Shown here piece by piece: positions 33,326-41,916 of a stretch of DNA of 64,000 nucleotides. The position numbers were made by a program, and so were the translations under genes. Position 1 is the stretch's first letter. The number at the start of each line of letters is the position of its first letter. The notes beneath the pieces are model-generated. The model saw nothing but the letters and a program-made list of their open reading frames with translations, did not search any database and had not been told where the DNA came from. The stretch covers positions 1,240,001 to 1,304,000 of the forward strand of contig CAVWSB010000011.1 of NCBI GenBank assembly GCA_963757565.1. The letters run 5' to 3'. The DNA comes from PALSA-894 sp963757565 (GTDB lineage: Bacteria; Pseudomonadota; Alphaproteobacteria; Rhizobiales; Xanthobacteraceae).

Positions 33326-35026
33326 ATGCCGCAGGAACAGCGTTTCGACACGTCGGTGCTGGTCGTCGGCGCCGGGCCGGTCGGCGTCACGCTGGCGCTC
33401 GATCTTGCATCGCGCGGCGTCGACGTGACGGCGGCGGAGATCCGCCATCGCGGCGAGCCGCCAAGCCCGAAATGCAATCACATCTCGGCCCGCTCTATGG
33501 AAATCTTTCGCCGCCTCGGCGTCGTTGCGGCGATCCGCGACTGCGGCCTGCCGCCGGACTACCCGAACGACGTCGCCTATCGCATCACGACGACGGGCGA
33601 GGAGCTGTCGCGCATCCCGATCCCGTCGCGCGACAAGCGCTACACGGCGACCGGCGGGCCGGACACCTGGTGGCCGACGCCCGAGCCGCCGCACCGGGCA
33701 AACCAGATCTTCTTCGAACCGGTCCTGATCGAGCGCGCGCATGCAACCGCCAACCTGCGCATGCTCAACCGCACGCGATTTGAGGATTTCGAGCAGGACG
33801 AACACGGCGTCACCGCGACTCTCACCGATCTCGACAGCGGCAAGGCGTTCAGCCTGCGCGCGCGTTACCTGATCGGCTGCGAGGGCGGGCGCTCCGCGAT
33901 CCGCCGTGCGATCGGCGCGAGGTTCATCGGTGACGAGGTCGTGCAGCGCGTGCAATCGACCTACATCCGCGCGCCGCAGCTGATCGGCCTGCTCAAGGCG
34001 CCGCCCGCATGGGGCACCTTCTCGCTCAACCCGCGCCGCACTGGAAATGTCTATGCCATCGACGGCCGCGAGACTTGGCTGATCCACAATTACGTCGGCA
34101 CCGACGATGAGAATTTCGACAGCGTGGATCGCGACTGGGCGATCCGCACCATCCTCGGCGTCGGCGATGACTTCGCGTACGAGGTGCTGAGCAAGGAGGA
34201 CTGGATCGGGCGGCGGCTGGTTGCCGACCGGCTGCGCGACCGGCGCGTGTTCATCTGCGGCGATGCCGCCCACATCTGGGTGCCGTTCGCGGGCTACGGC
34301 ATGAACGCCGGCATCGCGGATGCGGCGAACCTCGCCTGGATGTTGGCCGCGCACCTGCGCGGCTGGGCCGGCGCGGCGATCCTCGACGCGCACGAGGCCG
34401 AGCGGCTGCCGATCACCGAGCAGGTCTCGCGCTTTGCGATGAACCACGCGATCGCGCTCGCAAAACAGCGTGGCGCGGTGCAGGCCGACATCGAAGCGCC
34501 CGGCCCCGCAGGCGCGGCGAGGCGCGCGGCGCTCGGCAAGGCCGCCTACGATCTCAATGTGCAGCAATACTGCTGCGGCGGGCTGAACTTCGGCACCTAC
34601 TACGACCGCTCGCCGATCATCGCCTATGACGGGGCGCCGCATCCGCCCTACACGATGGACAGCTTCACGCCATCGACCGTGCCGGGCTGCCGCACGCCGC
34701 ATGTCTGGCTCTCCGGCCGCCGCTCGCTCTACGACGCGATGGGCGACGGGTTCGCATTGCTGCGGCTCGACCGCACGATCGACGTCTCGGCGCTACAGGA
34801 TGCCGCAGCGGCGCGCGACATGCCGCTGCGGGTCGTCGACCTCGATCGCACGGACGCGGGCGAGGCCTACAGCGCAGCGCTCGTCCTGTCGCGGCCGGAT
34901 CAGCATGTGGCGTGGCGCGGAAGCGCCGTGGCCGCCGATCCGGCGGCGCTCATCGCCACGGTGACGGCCCAAGAGCGCGCGAGCGTCACATCTTGCGCTG
35001 CGGATGGATTGTCTCGCCGCGCTTGA
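33326..35026 (+). CDS. FAD-dependent aromatic monooxygenase (PheA/TfdB/MhpA family)
   Basis: The 566-residue flavoprotein hydroxylates a phenol-like ring with NAD(P)H and oxygen. Domains: FAD Rossmann motif VVGAGPVGVTLALDLASRG (about residues 12-30), an NAD(P)H-linked DG region CEGGRSAIRRAIGARFIG, and GD motif VFICGDAAHIWVPFAGYGMNAGIADAANLAWML. A thioredoxin-like C-terminal domain follows from about residue 430. Length is in the range of phenol 2-monooxygenases. The last 41 bases overlap the 3' end of the convergent YdeI gene. Its product could feed the extradiol dioxygenase at 10.3-11.3 kb, but they are not linked. Confidence 0.87.
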   Translation: MPQEQRFDTSVLVVGAGPVGVTLALDLASRGVDVTAAEIRHRGEPPSPKCNHISARSMEIFRRLGVVAAIRDCGLPPDYPNDVAYRITTTGEELSRIPIPSRDKRYTATGGPDTWWPTPEPPHRANQIFFEPVLIERAHATANLRMLNRTRFEDFEQDEHGVTATLTDLDSGKAFSLRARYLIGCEGGRSAIRRAIGARFIGDEVVQRVQSTYIRAPQLIGLLKAPPAWGTFSLNPRRTGNVYAIDGRETWLIHNYVGTDDENFDSVDRDWAIRTILGVGDDFAYEVLSKEDWIGRRLVADRLRDRRVFICGDAAHIWVPFAGYGMNAGIADAANLAWMLAAHLRGWAGAAILDAHEAERLPITEQVSRFAMNHAIALAKQRGAVQADIEAPGPAGAARRAALGKAAYDLNVQQYCCGGLNFGTYYDRSPIIAYDGAPHPPYTMDSFTPSTVPGCRTPHVWLSGRRSLYDAMGDGFALLRLDRTIDVSALQDAAAARDMPLRVVDLDRTDAGEAYSAALVLSRPDQHVAWRGSAVAADPAALIATVTAQERASVTSCAADGLSRRA

Positions 35027-35585
35027 GCATCGCGACGAACGTCGCGATCTTCTTCTTGCGGCCAGCCGCGGTCTTCATATTGTGGGTGCGGAAGGCGAGC
35101 GCGAAGCGATTCTGCTCCGTGAGTTTCGCCAGCATCGCTTTCGCCTTCGGCTCGGCGTCGATCGCCGCCTGAAGGTCGGCCGGAATTTTCATGTCCTTGC
35201 CGGCGCTGTAGGCGCGGTCCCAGCGGCCGTCCGCCTTCGCGGCCTCGACATGCGCGAGGCCGTGCGCGGTCATCCGCCCTTCGGCGATGAGCCGCGCGAC
35301 GTTTCCGACGTTGATCTTGCTCCACATGCTTTTCTTGCCCCGCGGGCAAAAGCGCTGGAGATAACTGCGCTCATCGAGGCTCTTCGACATGCCGTCGATC
35401 CAGCCCCAGCAGAGCACGACGTCGATTGCTTCTTTCTGGGTGATCGACTTGAGGCCGGAATTGACCTTGTGGATCTTGACCCAGACTTCGTCGGCCTTGT
35501 CGTGATTCCTGGCCAGCCAATCGTTGAAGCGCGCCGCGTCCTTGAATGCGCGGATCGTGTTCGGGTCGATCTTGACCGGCGCCAT
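34986..35585 (-). CDS. YdeI/OmpD-associated family protein
   Basis: The 199-residue protein matches the YdeI/OmpD-associated family: FNDWLARNHDKADEVWVKIHKVNSGLKSITQKEAIDVVLCWGWIDGMSKSLDERSYLQRFCPRGKKSMWSKIN in pieces, and a C-terminal KAMLAKLTEQNRFALAFRTHNMKTAAGRKKKI. Its biochemical role is unknown; some relatives affect polymyxin or bacteriocin sensitivity. It is convergent with the monooxygenase and shares 41 bases with it. Confidence 0.85.
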   Translation of the reverse strand: MAPVKIDPNTIRAFKDAARFNDWLARNHDKADEVWVKIHKVNSGLKSITQKEAIDVVLCWGWIDGMSKSLDERSYLQRFCPRGKKSMWSKINVGNVARLIAEGRMTAHGLAHVEAAKADGRWDRAYSAGKDMKIPADLQAAIDAEPKAKAMLAKLTEQNRFALAFRTHNMKTAAGRKKKIATFVAMLKRGETIHPQRKM

Positions 35586-35610
35586 CGCCTCGCGTCCCTC
35601 GTCTGCGGCC

Positions 35611-36942
35611 TCACCGCGCGATAGCCGGCTCCTCGGCGATCTCGATCTTGCGGTCGTGGCCGACGATGAGCGTCACGACACCGGCCATGACGTAGCAGCA
35701 GGCGAGCACGAGGAGCCCGGCGGTGGTGCCGCCGGTCGTGTCCTTGAGCCAGCCGACCGCATAGGGTCCGGCGAAGCCGCCGATGTTGCCGATCGAGTTG
35801 ATCAGCGCGATGCCCCCCGCCGCTGCCGTCCCGGTGAGAAACGCGGTCGGCAGCGCCCAGAAGGTCGGCAGCGCCGCGTAGGTCGCGATCGCGCAGATCG
35901 TGACCGCTACCGCGGCAAGCGCCGGATTGGTGAGATAGGCGGCGGCCGCGAGCGCAAGCCCGCCGACGATCGCCGGTCCCGCGACGTGCCAGGTGCGCTC
36001 GCCCGCCAGATCGGAGCGCCTGGTCCACCAGATCATCGCCACGACCGCGAGCGCATACGGCACCGCGACCAGATAGCCGACCAGCGTGTTCATCGCGATG
36101 CCGGTCGAGGCATCGAGCGCCAGCGTGGTGGCGACGCCCTTCACGATGGTGGGAAGCCAGTAGCCGAGGCCGTAATTGCCCGATACCAGGCCGAAATAGA
36201 CCAGCGAGAGCGCAAGCACGCGCGGATTGGTGAGCGCATCCTTGAGCGAATAATGCTTCACGTCCTCGCGGTTGCGCGCCTCGGCGGCGAGCCTGGCGTT
36301 GAGCGCATCGCGTTCCGCGGGATCGAGCCAGGAGGCATCGTTCGGCCGGTCGAGCAGATACCCGAGCACGAGGAAGCCGACGACGACCGAGGGAACGCCC
36401 TCGACGATGAACAGCCACTGCCAGCCCTTCAGGCCCATCGCGCCGTTGGCGTGGTCGAGGATGAGGCCGGACACCGGTCCGCCGATCACCGAGGAGAGCG
36501 GGATCGCCGCCATGAACAGGCCGATCCAGCGCGCGCGTTCGGCTGCGGTGAACCAGTAGGTGAGATAGAGAATGATGCCGGGGAAGAAACCCGCCTCCGC
36601 GACGCCGAGCAGGAAGCGCATCACGTAGAATGAGTACGGCCCGACGATGAATGCCATCGCGGTGGACACGATGCCCCAGGAAATCATGATGCGCGCGATC
36701 CACATGCGCGCGCCGAATTTTTCCAGCAGCAGGTTGCTCGGCACCTCGAAGAGGAAATAGCCGAAGAAGAAAATGCCGGCACCGAAGCCGAACATCTCGG
36801 CAGTGAAGCCGAGATCCTTGTTCATGGTCAGCGCCGCGAAGCCGACGTTGACGCGGTCGAGATAGGCCACGAAGTAGCACAGCATCAGGAAGGGGATGAG
36901 CTTGCGCGAAATCTTGTGCGACGCGCGCGCGAGGGTATCCAT
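35611..36942 (-). CDS. MFS transporter, anion:cation symporter type (organic acid uptake)
   Basis: The 443-residue protein has 12 helices and ACS-family marks: CYFVAYLDRVNVGFAALTMNKDLGF, FFFGYFLFEVPSNLLLEKFGARMWIARIM, and GVAEAGFFPGIILYLTYWF. Homologues import tartrate, 4-hydroxyphenylacetate, phthalate or glucarate with protons. The ATG at 36942 is the first position matching the family start. It is 25 bases from the YdeI gene on the same strand. The ligand cannot be read out; aromatic acids fit the rest of the window. Confidence 0.88.
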   Translation of the reverse strand: MDTLARASHKISRKLIPFLMLCYFVAYLDRVNVGFAALTMNKDLGFTAEMFGFGAGIFFFGYFLFEVPSNLLLEKFGARMWIARIMISWGIVSTAMAFIVGPYSFYVMRFLLGVAEAGFFPGIILYLTYWFTAAERARWIGLFMAAIPLSSVIGGPVSGLILDHANGAMGLKGWQWLFIVEGVPSVVVGFLVLGYLLDRPNDASWLDPAERDALNARLAAEARNREDVKHYSLKDALTNPRVLALSLVYFGLVSGNYGLGYWLPTIVKGVATTLALDASTGIAMNTLVGYLVAVPYALAVVAMIWWTRRSDLAGERTWHVAGPAIVGGLALAAAAYLTNPALAAVAVTICAIATYAALPTFWALPTAFLTGTAAAGGIALINSIGNIGGFAGPYAVGWLKDTTGGTTAGLLVLACCYVMAGVVTLIVGHDRKIEIAEEPAIAR

Positions 36943-37058
36943 GGGGCGTCCGGCTCCTTGGGTTTTTCTTGACCCGAGACGAGCATGAACCGCACCGCAA
37001 CGGCAATTGCACCCGCCGCATGGCTCGCCTGCGATCCAGTGTCGGATTGCGGTTCCGG

Positions 37059-37814
37059 CTAGCGCCAGACGTAGGCGCGCAGGAAGAATGCCGCCGTCAT
37101 ACCGGCTGCGATCAGAATGGTCGCGGCGCGAACCGCGCCGCCCGGCAGCATGCGTCCGAGCCGCGCGCCGCCATATCCGCCGATCGCCGCGCCCAGACCC
37201 AGCACCAGCGTTTCGGGCCAGCGGACCGCGCCCGCGATGACAAAGCAGATCACCGCCACGCTGTTTGCCGCCGTCACCATCAGGGTGCGCGGTGCGTTCA
37301 GCGCCTTGATGTCCGCGCCGTCGAGCAGGCTCCAGACCGCGATCATCATCAGGCCGACCGCGCCGCCGAAGTAGCCGCCGTAAATTCCAAGCAGGAACTG
37401 GACCGCGAGAAGGACGCCGGCTCCGGCGCGGAAGCGGGCGCGCAGCGCCGGGCCGAGCCGGGGTCCGAGCGCCAGCACCACCGTCGCGATCAGCAGCAGC
37501 CAGGGGAGCACGCGATCGAAGGCCGCACTCGGGGTCCAGAGCAGCAGCAGCGCACCGGTCAGTCCGCCGAGGAGCGTCGTGACCAGCGCGGCGCGCAGCG
37601 GAATGCCCGCCACATCGGTGAGCCCGTCGCGATAGACCCACGCGCTCGCGGCGCCGCCGGGAAACAGGGCGACGGTACTCGACGAATTCGCCACGACCGA
37701 GGGAACGCCCGCGGCGATCAGGGCCGGCAGCGTCACGAACGATCCACCCCCCGCCAGCGAGTTCATCGCTCCGGACAGCAATCCAGCGCCCGCAAGCAGG
37801 AGCATGTCGTTCAT
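37059..37814 (-). CDS. TSUP family (TauE/SafE) membrane transporter
   Basis: The 251-residue protein has about eight helices with the TSUP repeat halves: LLAGAGLLSGAMNSLAGGGSFVTLPALIAAGVP and, in the second half, LLGIYGGYFGGAVGLMMIAVWSLLDG. Members export sulfite, sulfonates or other C2-C3 organic anions. It starts from the ATG at 37814. The preceding gap (36943-37058) is empty. It could be co-transcribed with the MFS gene. Confidence 0.87.
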   Translation of the reverse strand: MNDMLLLAGAGLLSGAMNSLAGGGSFVTLPALIAAGVPSVVANSSSTVALFPGGAASAWVYRDGLTDVAGIPLRAALVTTLLGGLTGALLLLWTPSAAFDRVLPWLLLIATVVLALGPRLGPALRARFRAGAGVLLAVQFLLGIYGGYFGGAVGLMMIAVWSLLDGADIKALNAPRTLMVTAANSVAVICFVIAGAVRWPETLVLGLGAAIGGYGGARLGRMLPGGAVRAATILIAAGMTAAFFLRAYVWR

Positions 37815-37897
37815 GCTCCGTCGTGCGTCATCGCGTTACGGGAGGCAATGCCAAATGCGATCGGCTGGGTTCGCCGGCCGCGAAGGGCGGCGCTTAC

Positions 37898-38398
37898 TCA
37901 GGGGAGGCGGCCCGAACCAGAGTCCTCGGCGGGCGGCTCACCCGGGCCATGTTCGCGCACGATCAGGTCTTCCAGCCACTCGGTCTCGCCCGTTGCGGTC
38001 GGCACGCGCCGCGATTTCAACGGACTGGTCCAGTTGCAAACCTGCGGGTGATAGAACACATCTCGCGGACCCTTGGCGACGATCGCGAAGAAGAGATACT
38101 GCGTGCCCTCCTTGAAGAAGGATTCGCAATCCATCTTCGCATACACGTCCATCAATCGGGCCTTGTGGGTGAGCGTCTCCCGGCCCTTCCACACGCGGTC
38201 GACCGCGACGACCCAGGTATGCGTTCCGGATTCGACGACCGTGCCGGTGAAAACATATTGAGCGCGCGCAAAGCCCTCCGCCGGAGACATCATCTCGCAC
38301 GAGCACGCGTGGGCGCGGCCCGCCGGTAACGCGACGGTTGCCAGCACGGACAGCGCGGCAAGCGATCGAAACAAGACGGCAGCGATGCTCCTCGCCAT
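37898..38398 (-). CDS. Secreted protein with an NTR/TIMP-like domain
   Basis: The 166-residue protein has a signal peptide ending ...VALPAGRAHA. The mature part starts CSCEMMSPAEGFARAQYVFTGTVVES, the N-terminal Cys-x-Cys signature of netrin/TIMP-like domains, and has further Cys at CESFF and QVCNW that could bond to it. Bacterial members are secreted and uncharacterised. Length fits one NTR domain. It is followed by the Lin0512 gene upstream on the same strand. Confidence 0.72.
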   Translation of the reverse strand: MARSIAAVLFRSLAALSVLATVALPAGRAHACSCEMMSPAEGFARAQYVFTGTVVESGTHTWVVAVDRVWKGRETLTHKARLMDVYAKMDCESFFKEGTQYLFFAIVAKGPRDVFYHPQVCNWTSPLKSRRVPTATGETEWLEDLIVREHGPGEPPAEDSGSGRLP

Positions 38399-38429
38399 GT
38401 CCGCTCCGCAACACGCAGGTTGGCGGCGC

Positions 38430-38774
38430 TTACTTGCCGTCGTCGAGACTGACGATGACCGCCGCGTTAGCGATCAGGATCGCATCACCGCCGCTTTCGG
38501 CCGGGATTTCCAGCCCGCCCTTCACCGCCGTCACCGTGACGGTCCCGTAGGGCAACTCCTTGGCAACCGCCGACGTGTTGACGGCCTCCGGGTTCGGCAC
38601 CGCAATCGTGACATCGACAAACATGTCATGCGCGGTCTTGCCAAGCATGCGCACGAAGCCGAGGCTCGAATGGCGGATTGCGTCCGACACCGCGCGCTTC
38701 GCCGCCTTGGTGGCGTCGCGGCCGTGCACGTCAACGCCCATGCCCATCTCGGTGATACAGCGCACGCGCGGCAT
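38430..38774 (-). CDS. Lin0512 family protein
   Basis: The 114-residue protein contains ITEMGMGVDVHGRDATKAAKRAVSDAIRHSSLGFVRML and a C-terminal AESGGDAILIANAAVIVSLDDGK, which are the marks of the Lin0512 family (small, of unknown role). It is soluble and complete. A gene of this family often lies near metabolic enzymes, but no link is evident here. Confidence 0.85.
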   Translation of the reverse strand: MPRVRCITEMGMGVDVHGRDATKAAKRAVSDAIRHSSLGFVRMLGKTAHDMFVDVTIAVPNPEAVNTSAVAKELPYGTVTVTAVKGGLEIPAESGGDAILIANAAVIVSLDDGK

Positions 38775-38972
38775 TGGGTTTGCTCTCTCGTGTTATCTTG
38801 AGAAAGGCAAACTATCCGATTTTCCTGCGCCCGCGCCACCATGCGGGCCGGGATGGTGGGCGCGAGCGGCGTGCTGGTGCGGTGCGAGATGCGCACCAGA
38901 TGGTGGAGCAAGGCAGGTGAGGGCGGGGCACCGCAGCAGCCCGCCCGCGGCTTGCAGTCCGATGCCGCAGGA

Positions 38973-39245
38973 TTATTTCGGAGCGCCTTCCGCGGGTGCC
39001 GCCTCTTTTGGCTTGCCGTGCTTCTTCGACACCGCCGACGACTTCATCGCTTTTTGATGCATTGCCTTCCTGCCGGCTCCGGGTCCTGCGGCCGTGTTGC
39101 CGGCGGTCGGATTGGCATTCGCGCCCGTCGGATTTTTGTCTGCATCGACGCCGGTGCCAGGCTTTGCGGCATTGTCGCCCTGCGCGAGCGCAACCGTGCA
39201 GCCTGCCGCGATGAAGGCGGCCGACAGAATGGGAAGCATTTTCAT
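38973..39245 (-). CDS. Small secreted Ala/Gly-rich protein, 90 aa
   Basis: A ribosome site (GGAGA, 7 bases before) and ATG at 39245 open a signal peptide (MKMLPILSAAFIAAGCTVALA). A low-complexity mature part of about 68 residues rich in Ala, Gly, Asn, Pro and Lys follows (GANANPTAGNTAAGPGAG, then KKHGKPKEAAPAEG). The protein is probably unstructured in the periplasm. A Cys sits inside the signal segment (AAGC), so a lipoprotein is conceivable. Not recognised as a known family. Confidence 0.65.
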   Translation of the reverse strand: MKMLPILSAAFIAAGCTVALAQGDNAAKPGTGVDADKNPTGANANPTAGNTAAGPGAGRKAMHQKAMKSSAVSKKHGKPKEAAPAEGAPK

Positions 39246-39968
39246 GTGAGCGTCTCCGGATGCGCAGCCCTTCGCGGCATCAACGGAGAGTGAGGCCCGG
39301 CGGTTCCGCAGGTGCAATCACTGAGCCCTCGACCTGAAAAGGGGCTATTGATCCGTCGTGATGGTGAAAACCTGACCGCAGTCGAATTGAAAGGTGCGGA
39401 GTTCGCCTGATGCGTTGGGCCATGTCTCTCTGCCCACGAGGCGTGCCATCCGGGGGCAGGCCGGGCAACGGGCCCGGTCAGGTTCTGGCAGCGGCGGGGG
39501 ACCTAGTTCCATACTCGTGCTCCACGGCCTAAATGGCGGGAGCGCGGTCGCGTCTCTCAGTCACCGACGCTACGGACAAGCCGAAACTCGATGATGTGAT
39601 CCCAACACACGAATGAAGCAAAAGGGACCACACTTTTATTCAAAAGGGACCAGCGACCATGAATAGGGGCCAGTACCACTTGGCATTGGGAGATGAGAGC
39701 ACCGAACCGGAAGCGCCCCTAGCGTCATGCGCTGAGACTGCACGAAGCCATCCCTATTTCCCGTATCCGAAAGACGCGTTGACGCGGTTCGGCTTCGTCG
39801 TCGGCGACCTCCTTCGATAAGGTGATCGGCGCTCCGAGACGTATCGGGCTGGGTAGTGCTTTCCATGGGCTGGGCGCAAACCCTTTGGCTAAGTCTCAGC
39901 TAAGCGTTAGCCCATCGACATGCTTTCGAGGCAACGGCCCAGCTCAGATTTGTGGGCGGGCGCTCCAC
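39246..39968. other. Gene-poor accessory stretch with IS-like short repeats
   Basis: These 720 bases hold no credible gene on either strand. The only structure seen is a set of GGGACCA repeats at 39619-39673. Base composition is more even than in the core regions on each side. Confidence 0.4.
39619..39673. repeat. Spaced CAAAAGGGACCA repeats, possible IS21-type end remnant
   Basis: CAAAAGGGACCA occurs at 39619-39630 and again at 39641-39652; a diverged AATAGGGGCCAG follows at 39662-39673. The spacing is 22 then 21 bases. Multiple short spaced repeats are typical of IS21-family ends, where the transposase binds. No transposase gene remains, so this is inferred only. Confidence 0.35.
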
Positions 39969-40302
39969 CTACGCTGCTAGGGGCGTCTCGCCGGAGTCTA
40001 TATCGCCTCGCCACCGCCGCTTCAGTCGCCGACGCAGACCGCCAGGCCGAGGCCGGGTCGGATCGTCGTCAAGCGATTTCAGGGCATCGATGATCTCATC
40101 GAAGCTGACAGGGGTCTTGGCGTCGGGAAGTCAGTCGCATGCCGGGGAGACATTGGATCGCGCAGGCATCCGATGCCCAGGACGACAGGATGGCGCGCTT
40201 CTCCTCGTTGGAAAGGTCCGGGTCACTGAGCACATCCCGGGGGTGGGCGAAAACGGCAGCAGGATTCAATAGGTGATCGAGCTCGAAGTCGAAACCCCTC
40301 AT
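39969..40302 (-). CDS. Conserved hypothetical protein, about 110 aa (frameshifted)
   Basis: From the ATG at 40302 the protein reads FDFELDHLLNPAAVFAHPRDVLSDPDLSNEEKRAILSSWASDACAI. After a one-base shift near 40130-40160 it continues VSFDEIIDALKSLDDDPTRPRPGGLRRRLKRRW and stops at 39969. The two halves fit together as a small protein type I know as a common hypothetical in Bradyrhizobium-like genomes, with PDL-x-EKRAIL-x-SWASDA and FDEIMDALKSLD blocks. The function is unknown. The break may be a sequence error or decay within this IS-rich patch. Confidence 0.65.
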
Positions 40303-40626
40303 CAGTCCCTCCTATCTCCTTTCGTGGTTAGGACGAGAATCGAATTAGATTTGGCTCAAGACATTTCAAGAGCCACAACGGCAGTACCAAGAAAAAATTA
40401 TTGTCTGCTATTGGCCACACAGGTCACGGCACCGAAAATGCGGTCAGATGCGAACACTAAATGCGGTCAGATGCGAACACTAAACTCTCGGAACGGCGGT
40501 TTCGGTGAGCGTTAACAACGGGTCGCGTCGCCGAGCGCGCGAAGCGCCGTCGCGCTACTCAGCTACCGCCAATAGATTTTCACTCTGCATATAGTGTTTG
40601 AGACTTTCGCTTTTCAGGTGTTGAGA
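40303..40626. other. AT-richer gap before the LuxR-type gene
   Basis: No gene is seen. The region includes an AT-rich part (40330-40440) and a 23-bp tandem duplication. No clear lux-box palindrome lies upstream of the LuxR-type gene. Confidence 0.4.
40438..40483. repeat. Perfect 23-bp tandem duplication
   Basis: The 23-base unit beginning ATGCGGTCAGATGCGAACAC and ending TAA is present twice, head to tail, at 40438-40460 and 40461-40483 without mismatch. The reverse complement has the form GTGTTCGCATCTGACCGCAT, resembling repeated terminal elements of IS21-like insertion sequences. No transposase is near. Confidence 0.85.
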
Positions 40627-41361
40627 ATGCACAGAGGACCGTTCGGTTACGAGCGCGATGCGTTCGCGTTCATCGAAGCCTTGGACCGCATTGCGAGTCC
40701 AGAAGAGGCTATGAACGGAATGCACGGCGTTGTTGGGAAATACGGCTTCGACTTCTTTTGCTTCAACAGCTTCGCACAGCCCTGTCAGAAGTTCGAAGAG
40801 GTGATGTGGGCCTGCCGTGTGCCGCCGGAATGGCTCAAGCTCTACCTTGAGAAGAACTACGCGCACGACGATCCTTCGATTCGAATGTGCAAAAAGACGG
40901 TGCATCCTTTCGAATGGTGCGACGCAGCCTACGATCCCGAATCCGAGCCCCGCGCGGCGGAAGTCGTGAAGCGTGCGGGCGATTTCAATCTCACCAATGC
41001 GATACTGGTCCCGATTCCCAGTCCGTCAGGGTGTATAGGCGATGTGTGGGTAGGCGGCTATCGGCCAGAGATTAACGAACGGAACAAGCACCTCATTCAT
41101 TTGATCTCCTTGTATGCGTTTGACCGGATTTACCAACTGGCAGCGCCAAGCGCGCGTCGAAAGGCGGCGCTGACGGAACGCCAACGCGAGATATTGACCT
41201 GGATCGCGAGCGGCAAGTCGGCGTGGGAGATTGGCGAGATTCTCAATATCACCAAACGCACCGTCGACGAGCACGCGCAGGCCGCCTTTCGCAGACTCGG
41301 CGCCGCGAACCGAGTTCAGGCGGTCGCGATCGCGTTGCGCGACCACCTTATCGAACTCTGA
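40627..41361 (+). CDS. LuxR-family AHL-type quorum-sensing regulator (solo)
   Basis: The 244-residue protein has an autoinducer-binding domain (about 15-170) and a LuxR helix-turn-helix (180-240, LTERQREILTWIASGKSAWEIGEILNITKRTVDEH). W69, Y73, D82 and W97 have the same spacing as TraR W57, Y61, D70 and W85, the residues that hold acyl-homoserine lactones, so an AHL-like ligand is likely. AGGTG lies 6 bases before the ATG at 40627; a GTG at 40594 would extend it by 11 residues. No luxI-type synthase is in the window, so it is a solo or its partner is elsewhere. It lies in the accessory patch. Confidence 0.88.
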   Translation: MHRGPFGYERDAFAFIEALDRIASPEEAMNGMHGVVGKYGFDFFCFNSFAQPCQKFEEVMWACRVPPEWLKLYLEKNYAHDDPSIRMCKKTVHPFEWCDAAYDPESEPRAAEVVKRAGDFNLTNAILVPIPSPSGCIGDVWVGGYRPEINERNKHLIHLISLYAFDRIYQLAAPSARRKAALTERQREILTWIASGKSAWEIGEILNITKRTVDEHAQAAFRRLGAANRVQAVAIALRDHLIEL

Positions 41362-41393
41362 CTCCCAGGCACGTTCCCCGTAAAAATCACAGT

Positions 41394-41434
41394 ATCGGCG
41401 CACTTGTTACTCGTGCGAATCTTTTTGCGCCGAT
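41394..41434. promoter_or_regulatory. 9-bp inverted repeat upstream of the RHH gene
   Basis: ATCGGCGCA (41394-41402) and TGCGCCGAT (41426-41434) form a perfect 9-bp stem with a 23-base loop, 66 bases before the RHH start codon and after luxR. It could be an operator or a hairpin ending luxR transcription. No T-run follows. Confidence 0.4.
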
Positions 41435-41499
41435 TCACCGGACCGAGGGCTGGTATCGGTTTGTATCCCTCGGGAAAGAATTAGAACCAGGGGAACGAC

Positions 41500-41763
41500 A
41501 TGAAATCGCCAATCGCGAAACGATCGATTATGCTCGACGGTCACAAGACCAGCGTGAGTCTCGAAGATGCGTTCTGGACGGTTCTGAAAGAGATCGCCCG
41601 GGAGCGAAAGGAAACCCTGTCCCGCCTCGTAACGACGATTGACAGCGAGCGACAATATCCGAACCTGTCCTCGTCGATCCGCGTGTTTGTGCTAGCTCAA
41701 TATCGGTCGCAAAGCGCTAGCGACCGTCCGACAGCTGCGCTGGGGCAGCGCGTCGCTGCCTGA
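41500..41763 (+). CDS. Ribbon-helix-helix DNA-binding protein (RHH_4 type)
   Basis: The 87-residue protein reads KRSIMLDGHKTSVSLEDAFWTVLKEIARERKETLSRLVTTID, the ribbon-helix-helix pattern of the RHH_4 family common in Alphaproteobacteria, and ends SSSIRVFVLAQYR. AGGGGAACGAC lies before the ATG. It is the next gene after luxR on the same strand with 138 bases between, and may act with it. No toxin gene adjoins it. Confidence 0.85.
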   Translation: MKSPIAKRSIMLDGHKTSVSLEDAFWTVLKEIARERKETLSRLVTTIDSERQYPNLSSSIRVFVLAQYRSQSASDRPTAALGQRVAA

Positions 41764-41916
41764 CTCTGCGGACTTTGTTGAAACGGAACGCCCTCCGGGT
41801 CGGTCCCATATGACCGTTGCGGCTATAGCGATGGCAGCATTCAAGCCCGGCCCCGCGGACAGAAAAAGCCTCTTACGTCGGATTCCTAATCAGCGATCTT
41901 GGGGTGGAGGGGAGCG

